Assembly: GCA_039105265.1 (NCBI GenBank) | Contig: JAPFFF010000007.1 | Location: forward strand, 1,550,001 to 1,614,000 | DNA: 64,000 nt | Reading direction: 5' to 3' | Origin: Tritrichomonas musculus | Taxonomy: Eukaryota; Parabasalia; Tritrichomonadida; Tritrichomonadidae | Shown: one piece after another, positions 22,600-31,164 of the stretch | How positions within the stretch are numbered: position 1 is the first letter of the stretch | How the letters are laid out: each line of letters begins with the position of its first letter | The notes under the pieces: generated by a model | Seen by the model: the letters and a program-made list of their open reading frames with translations, nothing else | Databases searched by the model: none | What the model was told of the DNA's origin: nothing | Translations under genes and position numbers: made by a program

Positions 22600-24672
22600 T
22601 TATTGACCCGACGCCGATGTGCCTAAAACAATTGCAAGAAACTGTTCTGGATTAGTGCAGAGTGATGGATTAAGTATCATCTGCCCGATATTAGTTAATC
22701 CAAAAGCAAATTTTGTCGAAGGCTCTGCTTCTTTTGATTGCTTAAACTTTTCTTCTTCTTCAAAGATTGATCTCACAACAAAAGAGCTTCTAGCAATAGC
22801 TCTCGCATACAATTTGCTGTTTCGCGCAATATCTTCTTTAACTTCTCGAACCGCATCATTAAATACTTCTGTCAAAGGTCGATCATATAGCTTTCTAATA
22901 TAAATGAAAAGTAATCCGTAATTACCTTCACTACATATAAACTTCTTCTGAATTTCAGAGAAGTCAGCATCGAATCCTTTTTCAAGTATTTCAACACGTA
23001 GCATTTCAACTAAAGAGTCGCCATGCTGTGGTGTGAATCGATATGCAAATTCAAGGAATTGTTTTGCACTTTGGATATTGAAATATTCAGTTTGCGGATT
23101 CAAAGCAATTCGAGCAGCCTCGCACCAAACTTCACCACTTTTAGGAACAGCTTGAATCGCGTTCTTTAATACAGTAATTTGCGATTCAGCTGAGTTAAAA
23201 GCTTCAAGTTGAACTCGAAATGCCCAAAGTCGGCCGCTTCCATTATGGGTCTTCAAAGCTTCTGTCAATACGCTAATTGCTTTTGGTATATCTCCTCTAT
23301 GAACATGGAATTGGGCTAATTCGAGAAACACTCTCCATTCTGCCGAAAATTCACTTGCAGCTCGTTCAAATAGCTGCTGTGCCAGTTCATATTCTTGGTT
23401 AAGCTCATAAACTTTCGCAAGTAAAATAAGGACCATCGGTTTAGATTTAAATGGTGTTATACTTAACGTCCTTTCGAGTAAAAGTGGAGATAATGATGCA
23501 TCTCCATATATTAATTCAATTGTCGAGGCTGTAAATAATAGCTTGTATCTTTGTTTTGGTGAACAAACAGCTGACGCTTCTGCGAGAAGAGTACGCATAA
23601 GGCTTAGATAACCATTAGCAGCTAGCGATTCGCATACAATTGTTGTCATCTTGTCTGTAAATTCATTTGTCCACTTTCGGCTTGATTCTTTAAGTATATT
23701 TATTGCTTCTTTTGGATCCCTTTGATTCTTTAAAAGTGATTGGCATATAATTGCATTCCTAGGATTAAGTTTTGCTCCTTCTTCAACAATATCAAAAACA
23801 TTCATAATCAAGCCACTTCTTTCAAAGTATTGAACAAGTTCACTATAAATATTGGGTTTCCATCCATTTTGACCTTTCACAGATCTTAGAATTAACATTG
23901 CTTCTTCAACGTGTCCTTGTCTCAGTTCAAACAAAGCACCTTCGACAAGTATAGTTTCCTTATCTATTTTTGAACTACTTATTAACGATCCAAGTAGTTT
24001 TCTAGCATATTCATGCTGATTTTTCCTCTCATATGATTTGAGAAGTTTTCTAATAAGCTGTTCGCAATGCTGAACTTGAAAGATTCCTTCTTCGAGAACT
24101 TCATCTGCTTTTTCATATTCACCTATTTCATCAAGAAGTTTTGCTCTATCTATCCATGAGGCAGGGGTTGCTGAATCATACGATGTTGATAATGCATAAA
24201 ACTCTAAAGACAATGGAACTTCGGATAATCGTTTTGCCATTTCTGCTGCATTACGTAGAGTTTTACCTTGTTCTTTTGGATCAGTTTGACTTTTAACAAG
24301 ATTGACTATGGATCTTTTACCTGAGTCTGCACCTTGCTCACTGATAATTGATTCAAGTTTTTCAATCGCTTCCGTTGATGGTGGATTTGATCCAGATTGT
24401 TGGCGAGGAGTATCTGGCTCAACATCAAACTCTTTAAGCAATGATTTTGGAAGTAACATTTCAATATTTGTATCAAATTCATCAATAGATGGAATTGAAT
24501 GATCTAACCAACTTTCACTGTTACTTCGATGATGTCTGGGTTGTTGGATTGGATAATTATTTTTCTTCTCGTTGTAATCTTGTGCGGGATTGATATTGTA
24601 ATATGGATACGATTTCAATGTTAGAGCAGCTGAGCCCAGAAAGAACCCAGCAGGAGCCTCATGTATCATCAT
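22600..24672 (-). CDS. TPR/HAT-repeat protein
   Basis: A 690-residue protein. Residues 1 to about 110 are low-complexity and rich in Ser, Pro and Asn. From about 120 onward helical repeats of TPR/HAT type run almost to the end (for example AEMAKRLSEVPLSLEFYALS, AQQLFERAASEFSAEWRVFL, AISVLTEALKT, VWCEAARIALNP). The pattern recalls HAT repeats of RNA-processing factors such as Prp6, but I cannot assign orthology. Two ATG codons open the frame, and a TCATT initiator-like site lies about 10 nt upstream. The stop codon overlaps UAAA. A role as protein-binding scaffold is inference. Confidence 0.7.
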   Translation of the reverse strand: MMIHEAPAGFFLGSAALTLKSYPYYNINPAQDYNEKKNNYPIQQPRHHRSNSESWLDHSIPSIDEFDTNIEMLLPKSLLKEFDVEPDTPRQQSGSNPPSTEAIEKLESIISEQGADSGKRSIVNLVKSQTDPKEQGKTLRNAAEMAKRLSEVPLSLEFYALSTSYDSATPASWIDRAKLLDEIGEYEKADEVLEEGIFQVQHCEQLIRKLLKSYERKNQHEYARKLLGSLISSSKIDKETILVEGALFELRQGHVEEAMLILRSVKGQNGWKPNIYSELVQYFERSGLIMNVFDIVEEGAKLNPRNAIICQSLLKNQRDPKEAINILKESSRKWTNEFTDKMTTIVCESLAANGYLSLMRTLLAEASAVCSPKQRYKLLFTASTIELIYGDASLSPLLLERTLSITPFKSKPMVLILLAKVYELNQEYELAQQLFERAASEFSAEWRVFLELAQFHVHRGDIPKAISVLTEALKTHNGSGRLWAFRVQLEAFNSAESQITVLKNAIQAVPKSGEVWCEAARIALNPQTEYFNIQSAKQFLEFAYRFTPQHGDSLVEMLRVEILEKGFDADFSEIQKKFICSEGNYGLLFIYIRKLYDRPLTEVFNDAVREVKEDIARNSKLYARAIARSSFVVRSIFEEEEKFKQSKEAEPSTKFAFGLTNIGQMILNPSLCTNPEQFLAIVLGTSASGQ

Positions 24673-24680
24673 CTTGTGAA

Positions 24681-24685
24681 AATGA
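24681..24685 (-). promoter_or_regulatory. Initiator-like TCATT site
   Basis: On the minus strand the sequence GTTCATTTTCACAAG runs directly into the ATG of the TPR gene. TCATT fits the trichomonad initiator consensus, about 10 nt upstream of the start codon at 24672, and supports that start. Confidence 0.55.
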
Positions 24686-24711
24686 ACCTGTGAATCAAAA
24701 AGGTGAAATGT

Positions 24712-24747
24712 ACGTTTAGCCGAATTTTTGAATAACTTTACGTTTAG
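24712..24747. promoter_or_regulatory. Two ACGTTTAG motifs upstream of TPR gene
   Basis: ACGTTTAG occurs at 24712-24719 and 24740-24747, about 40-75 bp upstream of the TPR start. The same core, CGTTTA(C/G) in either orientation, lies close upstream of four other genes here (26110, 30055, 30972 and 32952), which suggests a promoter-proximal element. Confidence 0.35.
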
Positions 24748-25171
24748 GGGCTATTTTTTGCTCATTTCCTCAATTTATTTTTTTGAATCTTTTTCAAATA
24801 AATAAAAAGATACTTTAAATCAAAACAATTTAATCATTATTCATATATTTTTTTACATTTGAAAACATATTGAAAAAAATTGAATTAACAGAACATTTAA
24901 ACATTGAAAATTGGATTTTTTGGACGTTATTATTCAAAATTCTTTGTTTTCAGATTCAATGGATCATTTTTCAACAAGATAAATAATTCAATATGTAGAA
25001 TTTTTCAGATATATTTATTTTTTTAAATGGATGAAATTGATGTTGATACTGGGAAATACTCTTTCACAAATTTATTATTTAACTAGGCAAGATAAAATAA
25101 ATAATAGAAAAAAGAAAATAGGCAAAAATGCAAAATCAATGAAATCAGGAATTTTTAAAAGAGTAAAAAAT

Positions 25172-26110
25172 TTAATCAAGCTCTCCATCTAAAAGGTATT
25201 CACGTTCTTGCTCTCGAAGAATTTGAATGACAGTACTTTTAAGTTCTTGAGTGACTTTTGCTAAATTTTCTTTTTTATTGAGCTGCTTAGAAGCATCATT
25301 CAAAGACTTTTGTAAGGTATGCCTGATAAACACCGCAACTTGTTTTTGTTGATACACTTCGTCTTCATGACGGATTTTCTCATTTTGATTTATGAGATCT
25401 TCAAGTCTTTGCTGTAAAGCTTCGATTTCTGTTCTTTGACGAAGACAAATTTGGTCAAGGAGATTATTATATTTGATTTTAATATTTTCTTGTTCAGCTT
25501 TTTGATTGTTTATATGAACTTCATTAGCCTTATTAAATATGAGCTTGGCTTGTTCGACTTCATCAGACTTGGCAAGGTTTTGAGATTGTTTCTTTAACAC
25601 ACGTACATCATTCTTTTCGCGCTTTTCTTCTCGAAGGATCTCAATATTTCTCAAAGTTTCGTTATCTTCAATTTCTTTGATATGCCTTTTCTTCATTTCT
25701 TCGAAGATTTGATCAACTGATTCACGAATTTGAACTTCGTTATCTTCTATTTGTTGGCGAACTTCTTCCATATTTGATTCATAATTGCCAATTACATCAT
25801 TGATTGAATCTCTCAGCCAGTTTTGCAAAGCTTCTGTGACTTTTGCTGTGTTATCTTGATCGAGATAATTAAGATATGCTTGAATACTGCTTGATTTATC
25901 AAAATTAAAACCTTCTATTGCTGCTTTTTTCATTTCACGCAAGGCATATATGAGAGAAACCTTTTTTTCGTTCATAATTCCTTCGGCCTCACTTTGTAAA
26001 GAATCTATTTCTTTTTTAGAGATAGTTGTTGTGGCACCTTTACGAGAGCCGGTACGCGATAATGATCTTTGTGTATCTCCCTTTCTAGTCTGTGTTCTTG
26101 CTTGAGACAT
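25172..26110 (-). CDS. Coiled-coil protein, function unknown
   Basis: A 312-residue protein. The N-terminus (1-30) is basic and rich in Ser, Thr and Arg. Residues 35 to the end are predicted helical and very rich in Glu, Gln, Lys and Leu, with long heptad-like runs (RQQIEDNEVQIRESVDQIFE, IEALQQRLEDLINQNEKIRH) typical of extended coiled coils. I recognise no catalytic domain. Cytoskeletal or flagellar coiled-coil proteins are plausible relatives. ATG is at 26110, the stop overlaps UAAA, and a GGTAAACGA motif lies about 65 bp upstream. Confidence 0.75.
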   Translation of the reverse strand: MSQARTQTRKGDTQRSLSRTGSRKGATTTISKKEIDSLQSEAEGIMNEKKVSLIYALREMKKAAIEGFNFDKSSSIQAYLNYLDQDNTAKVTEALQNWLRDSINDVIGNYESNMEEVRQQIEDNEVQIRESVDQIFEEMKKRHIKEIEDNETLRNIEILREEKREKNDVRVLKKQSQNLAKSDEVEQAKLIFNKANEVHINNQKAEQENIKIKYNNLLDQICLRQRTEIEALQQRLEDLINQNEKIRHEDEVYQQKQVAVFIRHTLQKSLNDASKQLNKKENLAKVTQELKSTVIQILREQEREYLLDGELD

Positions 26111-26785
26111 TCAATTTTGTTTTTTATTTGAAAATATAAAAATTCTATAAAAAGCTGATTATTTTGGTCTGAAAGGTAAACGATTTCTAACCGCTCCATA
26201 TATTTTTTGAATCCATCATTTATCAAATTTTTGTTACAAAATAAAAATTATATATTATTACATTTTGATATAATGAAATCAACATTTTAATTATTATCAA
26301 TAAATAATGTTTATTGATTAAAATAAAAAAATTGTGGCCAAACAAGATAATTTTTCTATTGCTTTCAAAAAGTTTGGAAAAGTGTCAAAAATAATGATTT
26401 TGGCGCTTTTTTTAACAAGACTTGGTTTTTTGAAATCAGCAAATTTATATGATGTAATTTATATCATGTGCTACAATAATTCCTAATTATCAATTTCTTG
26501 TATAAATTTTGCTATAAAATAATTATAAAATAATTTTGAAAAATAGATACAATATATACTATCTAATAACTTTTAAACACATACAAATACCAATAGAACA
26601 TTTGTCATAGAAGTTCAATTAGTCTGTTTCTAATATTATTAATAAATGGTTTGATCATGACAATCTTAGTTCCAAGCTCTTCTATAGATCATCTGTTTTT
26701 ATTTATTTGGTTATTACCATTTCTTTTGGCTATGAATTCGCATGAATTTATTAAATGTTAAGACTTTTTGATGCAAATCAGATCG
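26111..26785. other. Intergenic region upstream of coiled-coil gene
   Basis: 675 bp with no gene. It contains the GGTAAACGA motif at 26175-26183; the rest is AT-rich without recognisable structure. Confidence 0.7.
26175..26183 (-). promoter_or_regulatory. TCGTTTACC motif upstream of coiled-coil gene
   Basis: Read on the gene's strand this is TCGTTTACC, about 65-70 bp before the ATG. It matches the core shared with the upstream regions of the genes starting at 30055, 30972 and 32952. Confidence 0.35.
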
Positions 26786-29700
26786 TTATTTATTTATTTT
26801 AGAGTCATTTCTATTTAAAAATCTGTTATATTGCCTAATTCCTTCAGTCGAATTATTATCGGCTGCAAATTTAAAGCATAATTCAGCATATTCGAGATCT
26901 TTTGGAGCAGCCTCGCCATTTTCGAAACATTTTCCAATGACAACAATTTCATCAAGACTTCTATTTTGTTGAACATAATTGAGAATTGAAATAGTTAATT
27001 CATGGTTTTTTTTAACAGTTTCATTTCCTTCATTAAAGCATTTCGCTAATCCAATTAAAGAGTATACAGATCCGTTAGCAGCTGATTTTTTATACAAATT
27101 AAACGCTTCTTTTGAATCTTTCTTTTCAACACCAATTCCATTCTCATACATCCAGCCAAGTGCGAACGATGCATCGTCATATCCATCTTCAATCGCAGCT
27201 CTAAAAAAGCTTTCAGCAGCATTATAATCAACATCATATTCATGACCATTTAGCTTCATTAGTCCAATATGGAACATCGCCATTCCGAAAGTTTCATCTG
27301 ATGAGATAGCTTTTTCATAAAGTTCTTTTGCTTTCTTGTAATTCTTTACATTTTCCATACCAATACCAGTTTCAAACATCATTCCATAGTTGCACATTGC
27401 AGATGAGTCGTAATCAATTGCTTTTTTGAAGTACCTAATTGCTAGCTCATAATCGTGTTGCATTTTAATTCCATGAAGAAGATGCTCTCCATAAAGGCTG
27501 ATTGCGTTAATATTCTCATTGTCAACTGCTGATTTCAAAAAATTCATTGATAATTCCTGTAATTCATCGATATTTTCACTTTCTACATCATTATTTTCAT
27601 TATCTTGAATTTCATCTTCTTCAACATCTTCTCCAATCTGGTTCAAAAAGGCTCTATTTTGGATCTTGGTAACATATTTTTCAGAAAGCATTGCATAATG
27701 TGCCATACCTTCTGAATTCTCCATTTCAGCTGCTTTTTTATACAATCTAAGAGCTTTTTGCGGATTTCTCTTGAAGCCTTCACCGATTTCGTAAAGATTT
27801 CCAAGTTCGACCATTGAATCAGAATCACCCTTATCAGCGGCCATTTGGAACATCTTGATTGCTTCTTCGGAATTCTGCTCGACACCTTCTCCAGATAGCA
27901 AAGCTTCACCATAATGGAATAGTCCTATAGGATTTCCCATTTCTGCTGCTTTTTTGAATAATCTAACAGCTTCAATTGGGTTACTTTGAATTCCGTCACC
28001 TTCCTCACAGTTTTGCAACAAGAATCCTGCATTAACGAGTCCTGTCAAGCAATTTTTTTCTGCAGATTTCAGATAATATGTCAATGATTCTTTCAAATTT
28101 TTATGATTTAAATTATTATTGAAGTTGAAGAAAGCATACAAATTTATTGCTTCAAGATTTCCCGAATCGGCTGCATCCTTTACAAGTTGGATACCTTTTG
28201 ATATATCTTCTTTTTTCTTAGACTTGGTCAAAAATTCACCATACTTTAATTGGCCGATAGGATCATTCAATTCTGAAGCAAGTTTGAAGAAGACCATCTG
28301 ACTCGATTGATCAGGCTCGAGTTTAGGATGCTTATATATGAAATGTGCGAACTTTTTAATGCTTTTTGGGTCACCGTTTAAAGCCTTCATTCTATCAAAA
28401 TAAACGGTCTGTATGTCATAACCGTAATCTGCAATTTCGTCTAAGCTTTCAATAGTTGCTTTTGATGAATCTAAGAATTTCAATGCTTTTGAATTCCCGT
28501 TTTTTAACGAGATCTCAAATTGCCTCCTTGCTTCTTCCTTGTTGCAGAGAGACGTGCCTTCGTCGTTAAGAAGGCACCCGTAAAAATAGCTGCCTTCCAG
28601 TGGATCGAGTGCAGCTGCCTTCGATAGGTATTTGGAGGCTTCTTCAACATTCTTTTCTGTTCCAATTCCATGGTGAAGCATTATTCCACTTTTTATGAGG
28701 GCCTTAACGTTCCCTTTTTCTGCAGATTTTGTAAAGTATTCAAAAGCAACTTTTTCATCACGATCAATAAGTGACCCATTGTCATAAAATGTGCCAAGAA
28801 GATAAAGTCCTTCATCATTCCCTGAATCCGCAACTTTTTCACAATAGTCTATCAGATTTGACCTTTTATCGTCACTCGAATTCACCATAGAGTACATAGG
28901 AGAGGAGTATATTTGTGAAAGCTTGTCTATGGACTCAATATTCCCTAGCTTGGCAGCTTTCTCATAATATCCAATAGCAATGCTCTTGTCATGCTTGAAT
29001 ACTAGCCCTAGTTTGCCTGTTTCATGTAGGTACCCTGTGAAATGTAATGATTTAGGATTTTCTTTTTGATTGAGCTTTCTTATATATGAAAGTCCAATTT
29101 CAATATTTTGAGGGAAAAAATTCTCTCCTAGTAAAAAATTCTTGCCAACATAAAATGATGAATCTTCATCATTATACGACGCATATCGAACATGTTTTTG
29201 ATTTTCAATGGTTAAACTTTCATAAGTATTTCGTGGAAGTTCAAATAAAAGTTGAAAGTATTTTTGGAATTTGTCATTATCATACGGTTTTAATGATTTG
29301 ATATTAGAATCAAACCATTCAAAAATTTCGTCACATTTGGGCCTATCTTGAGGATCTTCATTCCAGCATTTTTTGATTAATTCTTTGATATTAGAATTGA
29401 TGCTTGGCGGAAAATCAGGTAATGCTTTTTCAACAAGTTGCCCTGTAAATATAGAAAATAAAATAATTCCGAAAAAATAAATATCAGTTTCTTTTGTAAA
29501 ATTATGAGAAGAATTGGATAAAAGTTCTGGTGGCTTAATTTTAAAGGGATAATCTGATTCGTTCTTAAATAAATCATAATAACCAATTTTACCAAAAAAT
29601 GGATACAAATTTTGCTTGATAAAAAGAACACTCGTATTGAAATCTCCTAATATTATTTCATTTTTATGCAAAAAAGAAAGACCTGCTATGACTCCTAAAA

Positions 29701-30055
29701 AAATTATTATGTATTCTGTGTTTGATTGCGTATTCTTCATAAATTTTAATTTATCATCAAATTTCATAATATTGATTAAACGAGAATAGAATAACGTTGG
29801 ATTTGATTGTCCATCAAAATCATAAAATGAATAACCCATCAATGAATGAAGCGTTAAATGGCGAATTTTAACATATTTTAATGCGTATAATTCAAAACGA
29901 CTTTTCGAATTTTCATCATCTAATTTCAAAAATAATGTATTTGCTATATAATAACTATTGGAATTTTTTTGTTTGACAAGATATGCTTTATATTGACTCG
30001 ACTGATCAATAACGTCTATTATTTCGAAATTACTTGAATTAAAAATGTAATTCAT
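26786..30055 (-). CDS. Pseudokinase with Sel1-like repeats
   Basis: A 1089-residue protein. Residues 1 to about 265 have a protein-kinase fold: an N-lobe start (SNFEIIDVIDQSSQYKAYLV), a C-lobe ETDIYFFGIILFSIFTGQ matching the DVWSFGVxxxE region, and CWNEDPQDRPKCDEI matching subdomain XI. The catalytic motifs are lost: the HRDxxxxN loop reads LGDFNTSVLF, DFG is absent (KIGYYDL), and no clear VAxK lysine is seen, so it is probably inactive. From about 320 to 1075 there are many Sel1-like repeats (for example AVRLFKKAAEMGNPIGLFHY, ALLSGEGVEQNSEEAIKMFQ). Trichomonads encode large families of such kinase-Sel1 proteins. A scaffold role is inference. Confidence 0.85.
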   Translation of the reverse strand: MNYIFNSSNFEIIDVIDQSSQYKAYLVKQKNSNSYYIANTLFLKLDDENSKSRFELYALKYVKIRHLTLHSLMGYSFYDFDGQSNPTLFYSRLINIMKFDDKLKFMKNTQSNTEYIIIFLGVIAGLSFLHKNEIILGDFNTSVLFIKQNLYPFFGKIGYYDLFKNESDYPFKIKPPELLSNSSHNFTKETDIYFFGIILFSIFTGQLVEKALPDFPPSINSNIKELIKKCWNEDPQDRPKCDEIFEWFDSNIKSLKPYDNDKFQKYFQLLFELPRNTYESLTIENQKHVRYASYNDEDSSFYVGKNFLLGENFFPQNIEIGLSYIRKLNQKENPKSLHFTGYLHETGKLGLVFKHDKSIAIGYYEKAAKLGNIESIDKLSQIYSSPMYSMVNSSDDKRSNLIDYCEKVADSGNDEGLYLLGTFYDNGSLIDRDEKVAFEYFTKSAEKGNVKALIKSGIMLHHGIGTEKNVEEASKYLSKAAALDPLEGSYFYGCLLNDEGTSLCNKEEARRQFEISLKNGNSKALKFLDSSKATIESLDEIADYGYDIQTVYFDRMKALNGDPKSIKKFAHFIYKHPKLEPDQSSQMVFFKLASELNDPIGQLKYGEFLTKSKKKEDISKGIQLVKDAADSGNLEAINLYAFFNFNNNLNHKNLKESLTYYLKSAEKNCLTGLVNAGFLLQNCEEGDGIQSNPIEAVRLFKKAAEMGNPIGLFHYGEALLSGEGVEQNSEEAIKMFQMAADKGDSDSMVELGNLYEIGEGFKRNPQKALRLYKKAAEMENSEGMAHYAMLSEKYVTKIQNRAFLNQIGEDVEEDEIQDNENNDVESENIDELQELSMNFLKSAVDNENINAISLYGEHLLHGIKMQHDYELAIRYFKKAIDYDSSAMCNYGMMFETGIGMENVKNYKKAKELYEKAISSDETFGMAMFHIGLMKLNGHEYDVDYNAAESFFRAAIEDGYDDASFALGWMYENGIGVEKKDSKEAFNLYKKSAANGSVYSLIGLAKCFNEGNETVKKNHELTISILNYVQQNRSLDEIVVIGKCFENGEAAPKDLEYAELCFKFAADNNSTEGIRQYNRFLNRNDSKINK

Positions 30056-30678
30056 TGATAATATTTAAAGATTTGTAAACGATAAAAATTGACAAAAAAT
30101 AATAAACATTCTACCATCTTATTAATTAACCAGATTAAATAAAAAATACTTTAAAAATCAAATAACATTCTACCTTCTTTTTTTTGAGAAACAATACAAT
30201 TGTTTAATAGAAATTTTTGAATTAATTTTTTTTTCAAAGAGAAAAAAAATTCACTTTTATTTAATTTTTATTTCCGATTGTTATGATTTTGCTCATCTAT
30301 TTTTCTTATATTCATATTTATATATTCAGTTTTAGAATATGGATAGTAATTATTGATATGCATTTTTATTTTATGTTTGTGAATGAGAGATTTGAAATAA
30401 CATGAAATCGGATAAAACATAATTAATTTTTTTTGATATGTCCTTATTTTAATGATTGCTAATAAAGATGACCAATATTTTAGAAAAATACAAAACTTCT
30501 TTTTGATTATTATCTATGAGCAATTATTTCTCCCTATTAAATAAATTGAAAGTTTATAAAAATATGAATAGAATTATGGTTAACTTGTATTAATAAAAAA
30601 TTTAATTATATACATTAAAAAAAAGATTCTTTTTGAAAAAATTTCTTTTAATGAATACAAAATAATTATATTAAAAAT
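30056..30678. other. Intergenic region upstream of the pseudokinase
   Basis: 623 bp with no gene; AT-rich. It holds a GTAAACGA motif close to the pseudokinase start (30075-30082). Confidence 0.7.
30075..30082 (-). promoter_or_regulatory. TCGTTTAC motif upstream of pseudokinase
   Basis: On the gene's strand TCGTTTAC lies about 20-27 bp before the ATG. It is the same core found upstream of the neighbouring genes. Confidence 0.35.
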
Positions 30679-30972
30679 TTATTTTGAAGAAGCATCAGCG
30701 TAGCGATAAATTTTGGTGAAGAAATTTCTTATTCGTTCAAGGTGCCTCATATTTGTGTGGCCTTCAACATTGTCTCCCTTCGTACGGAGATAGCAAAGCT
30801 GAAGTGTTGTGATTGCGTATGCTAAAACAGTTTTATATTCAGCTCTTTCGATATCAGATAAAGTTTTAAGCCTTTCTTCTAAAGGAACCTGGGTTAATTG
30901 AACCATATGAGCTTCGACAACATCTAAAAGTTTTTGATATTGTTCTAATTCTGGTGATGGTGGTTGTTCCAT
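30679..30972 (-). CDS. C1D/Rrp47-type exosome cofactor
   Basis: A 97-residue protein matching the Sas10/C1D family. LSDIERAEYKTVLAYAITTL resembles the C1D core (LxxxExAKxxLxxAYxxxxL). LCYLRTKGDNVEGHTNMRHL matches the conserved YLxxxGxNPxxHPVxxEL stretch, and ERIRNFFTKI matches the conserved ERIR helix. In other eukaryotes C1D/Rrp47/Lrp1 binds the nuclear exosome exonuclease Rrp6 in rRNA and snoRNA processing. The protein is short, lacking the basic C-terminal tail of animal C1D. ATG is at 30972 and the stop overlaps UAAA. Confidence 0.8.
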   Translation of the reverse strand: MEQPPSPELEQYQKLLDVVEAHMVQLTQVPLEERLKTLSDIERAEYKTVLAYAITTLQLCYLRTKGDNVEGHTNMRHLERIRNFFTKIYRYADASSK

Positions 30973-31016
30973 TATCTATATTTTATTTTTAAAATTTTTT
31001 ACGCTTACAGTTTTTT

Positions 31017-31025
31017 GGTAAACGT
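31017..31025 (-). promoter_or_regulatory. ACGTTTACC motif upstream of C1D gene
   Basis: On the gene's strand ACGTTTACC lies about 45-53 bp before the ATG. The core is shared with neighbouring upstream regions. Confidence 0.35.
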
Positions 31026-31164
31026 ATTCAAAAGTTTTTTTTTTTTCTTTTCATAAATAGACTAAAAGAATATTTGGAAATAAATAGACTATAATTAAAA
31101 ATCAAATAATTTTTATCAACAAGAAATGATGTGCATTAATGATATTGGGTATATCCGCTGAATT

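Larger units (their letters stand above)
24673..25171. other. Intergenic region between TPR and coiled-coil genes
   Basis: 499 bp with no gene. It holds the initiator-like site of the TPR gene and two ACGTTTAG words (24712-24719 and 24740-24747). The rest is AT-rich. Confidence 0.7.

Noticed and set aside
26005-26226. 73-codon minus-strand frame overlapping the start of the coiled-coil gene
   Set aside because: It lies in another frame across the gene's 5' end and leader, has no domain and competes with a clearly real gene.
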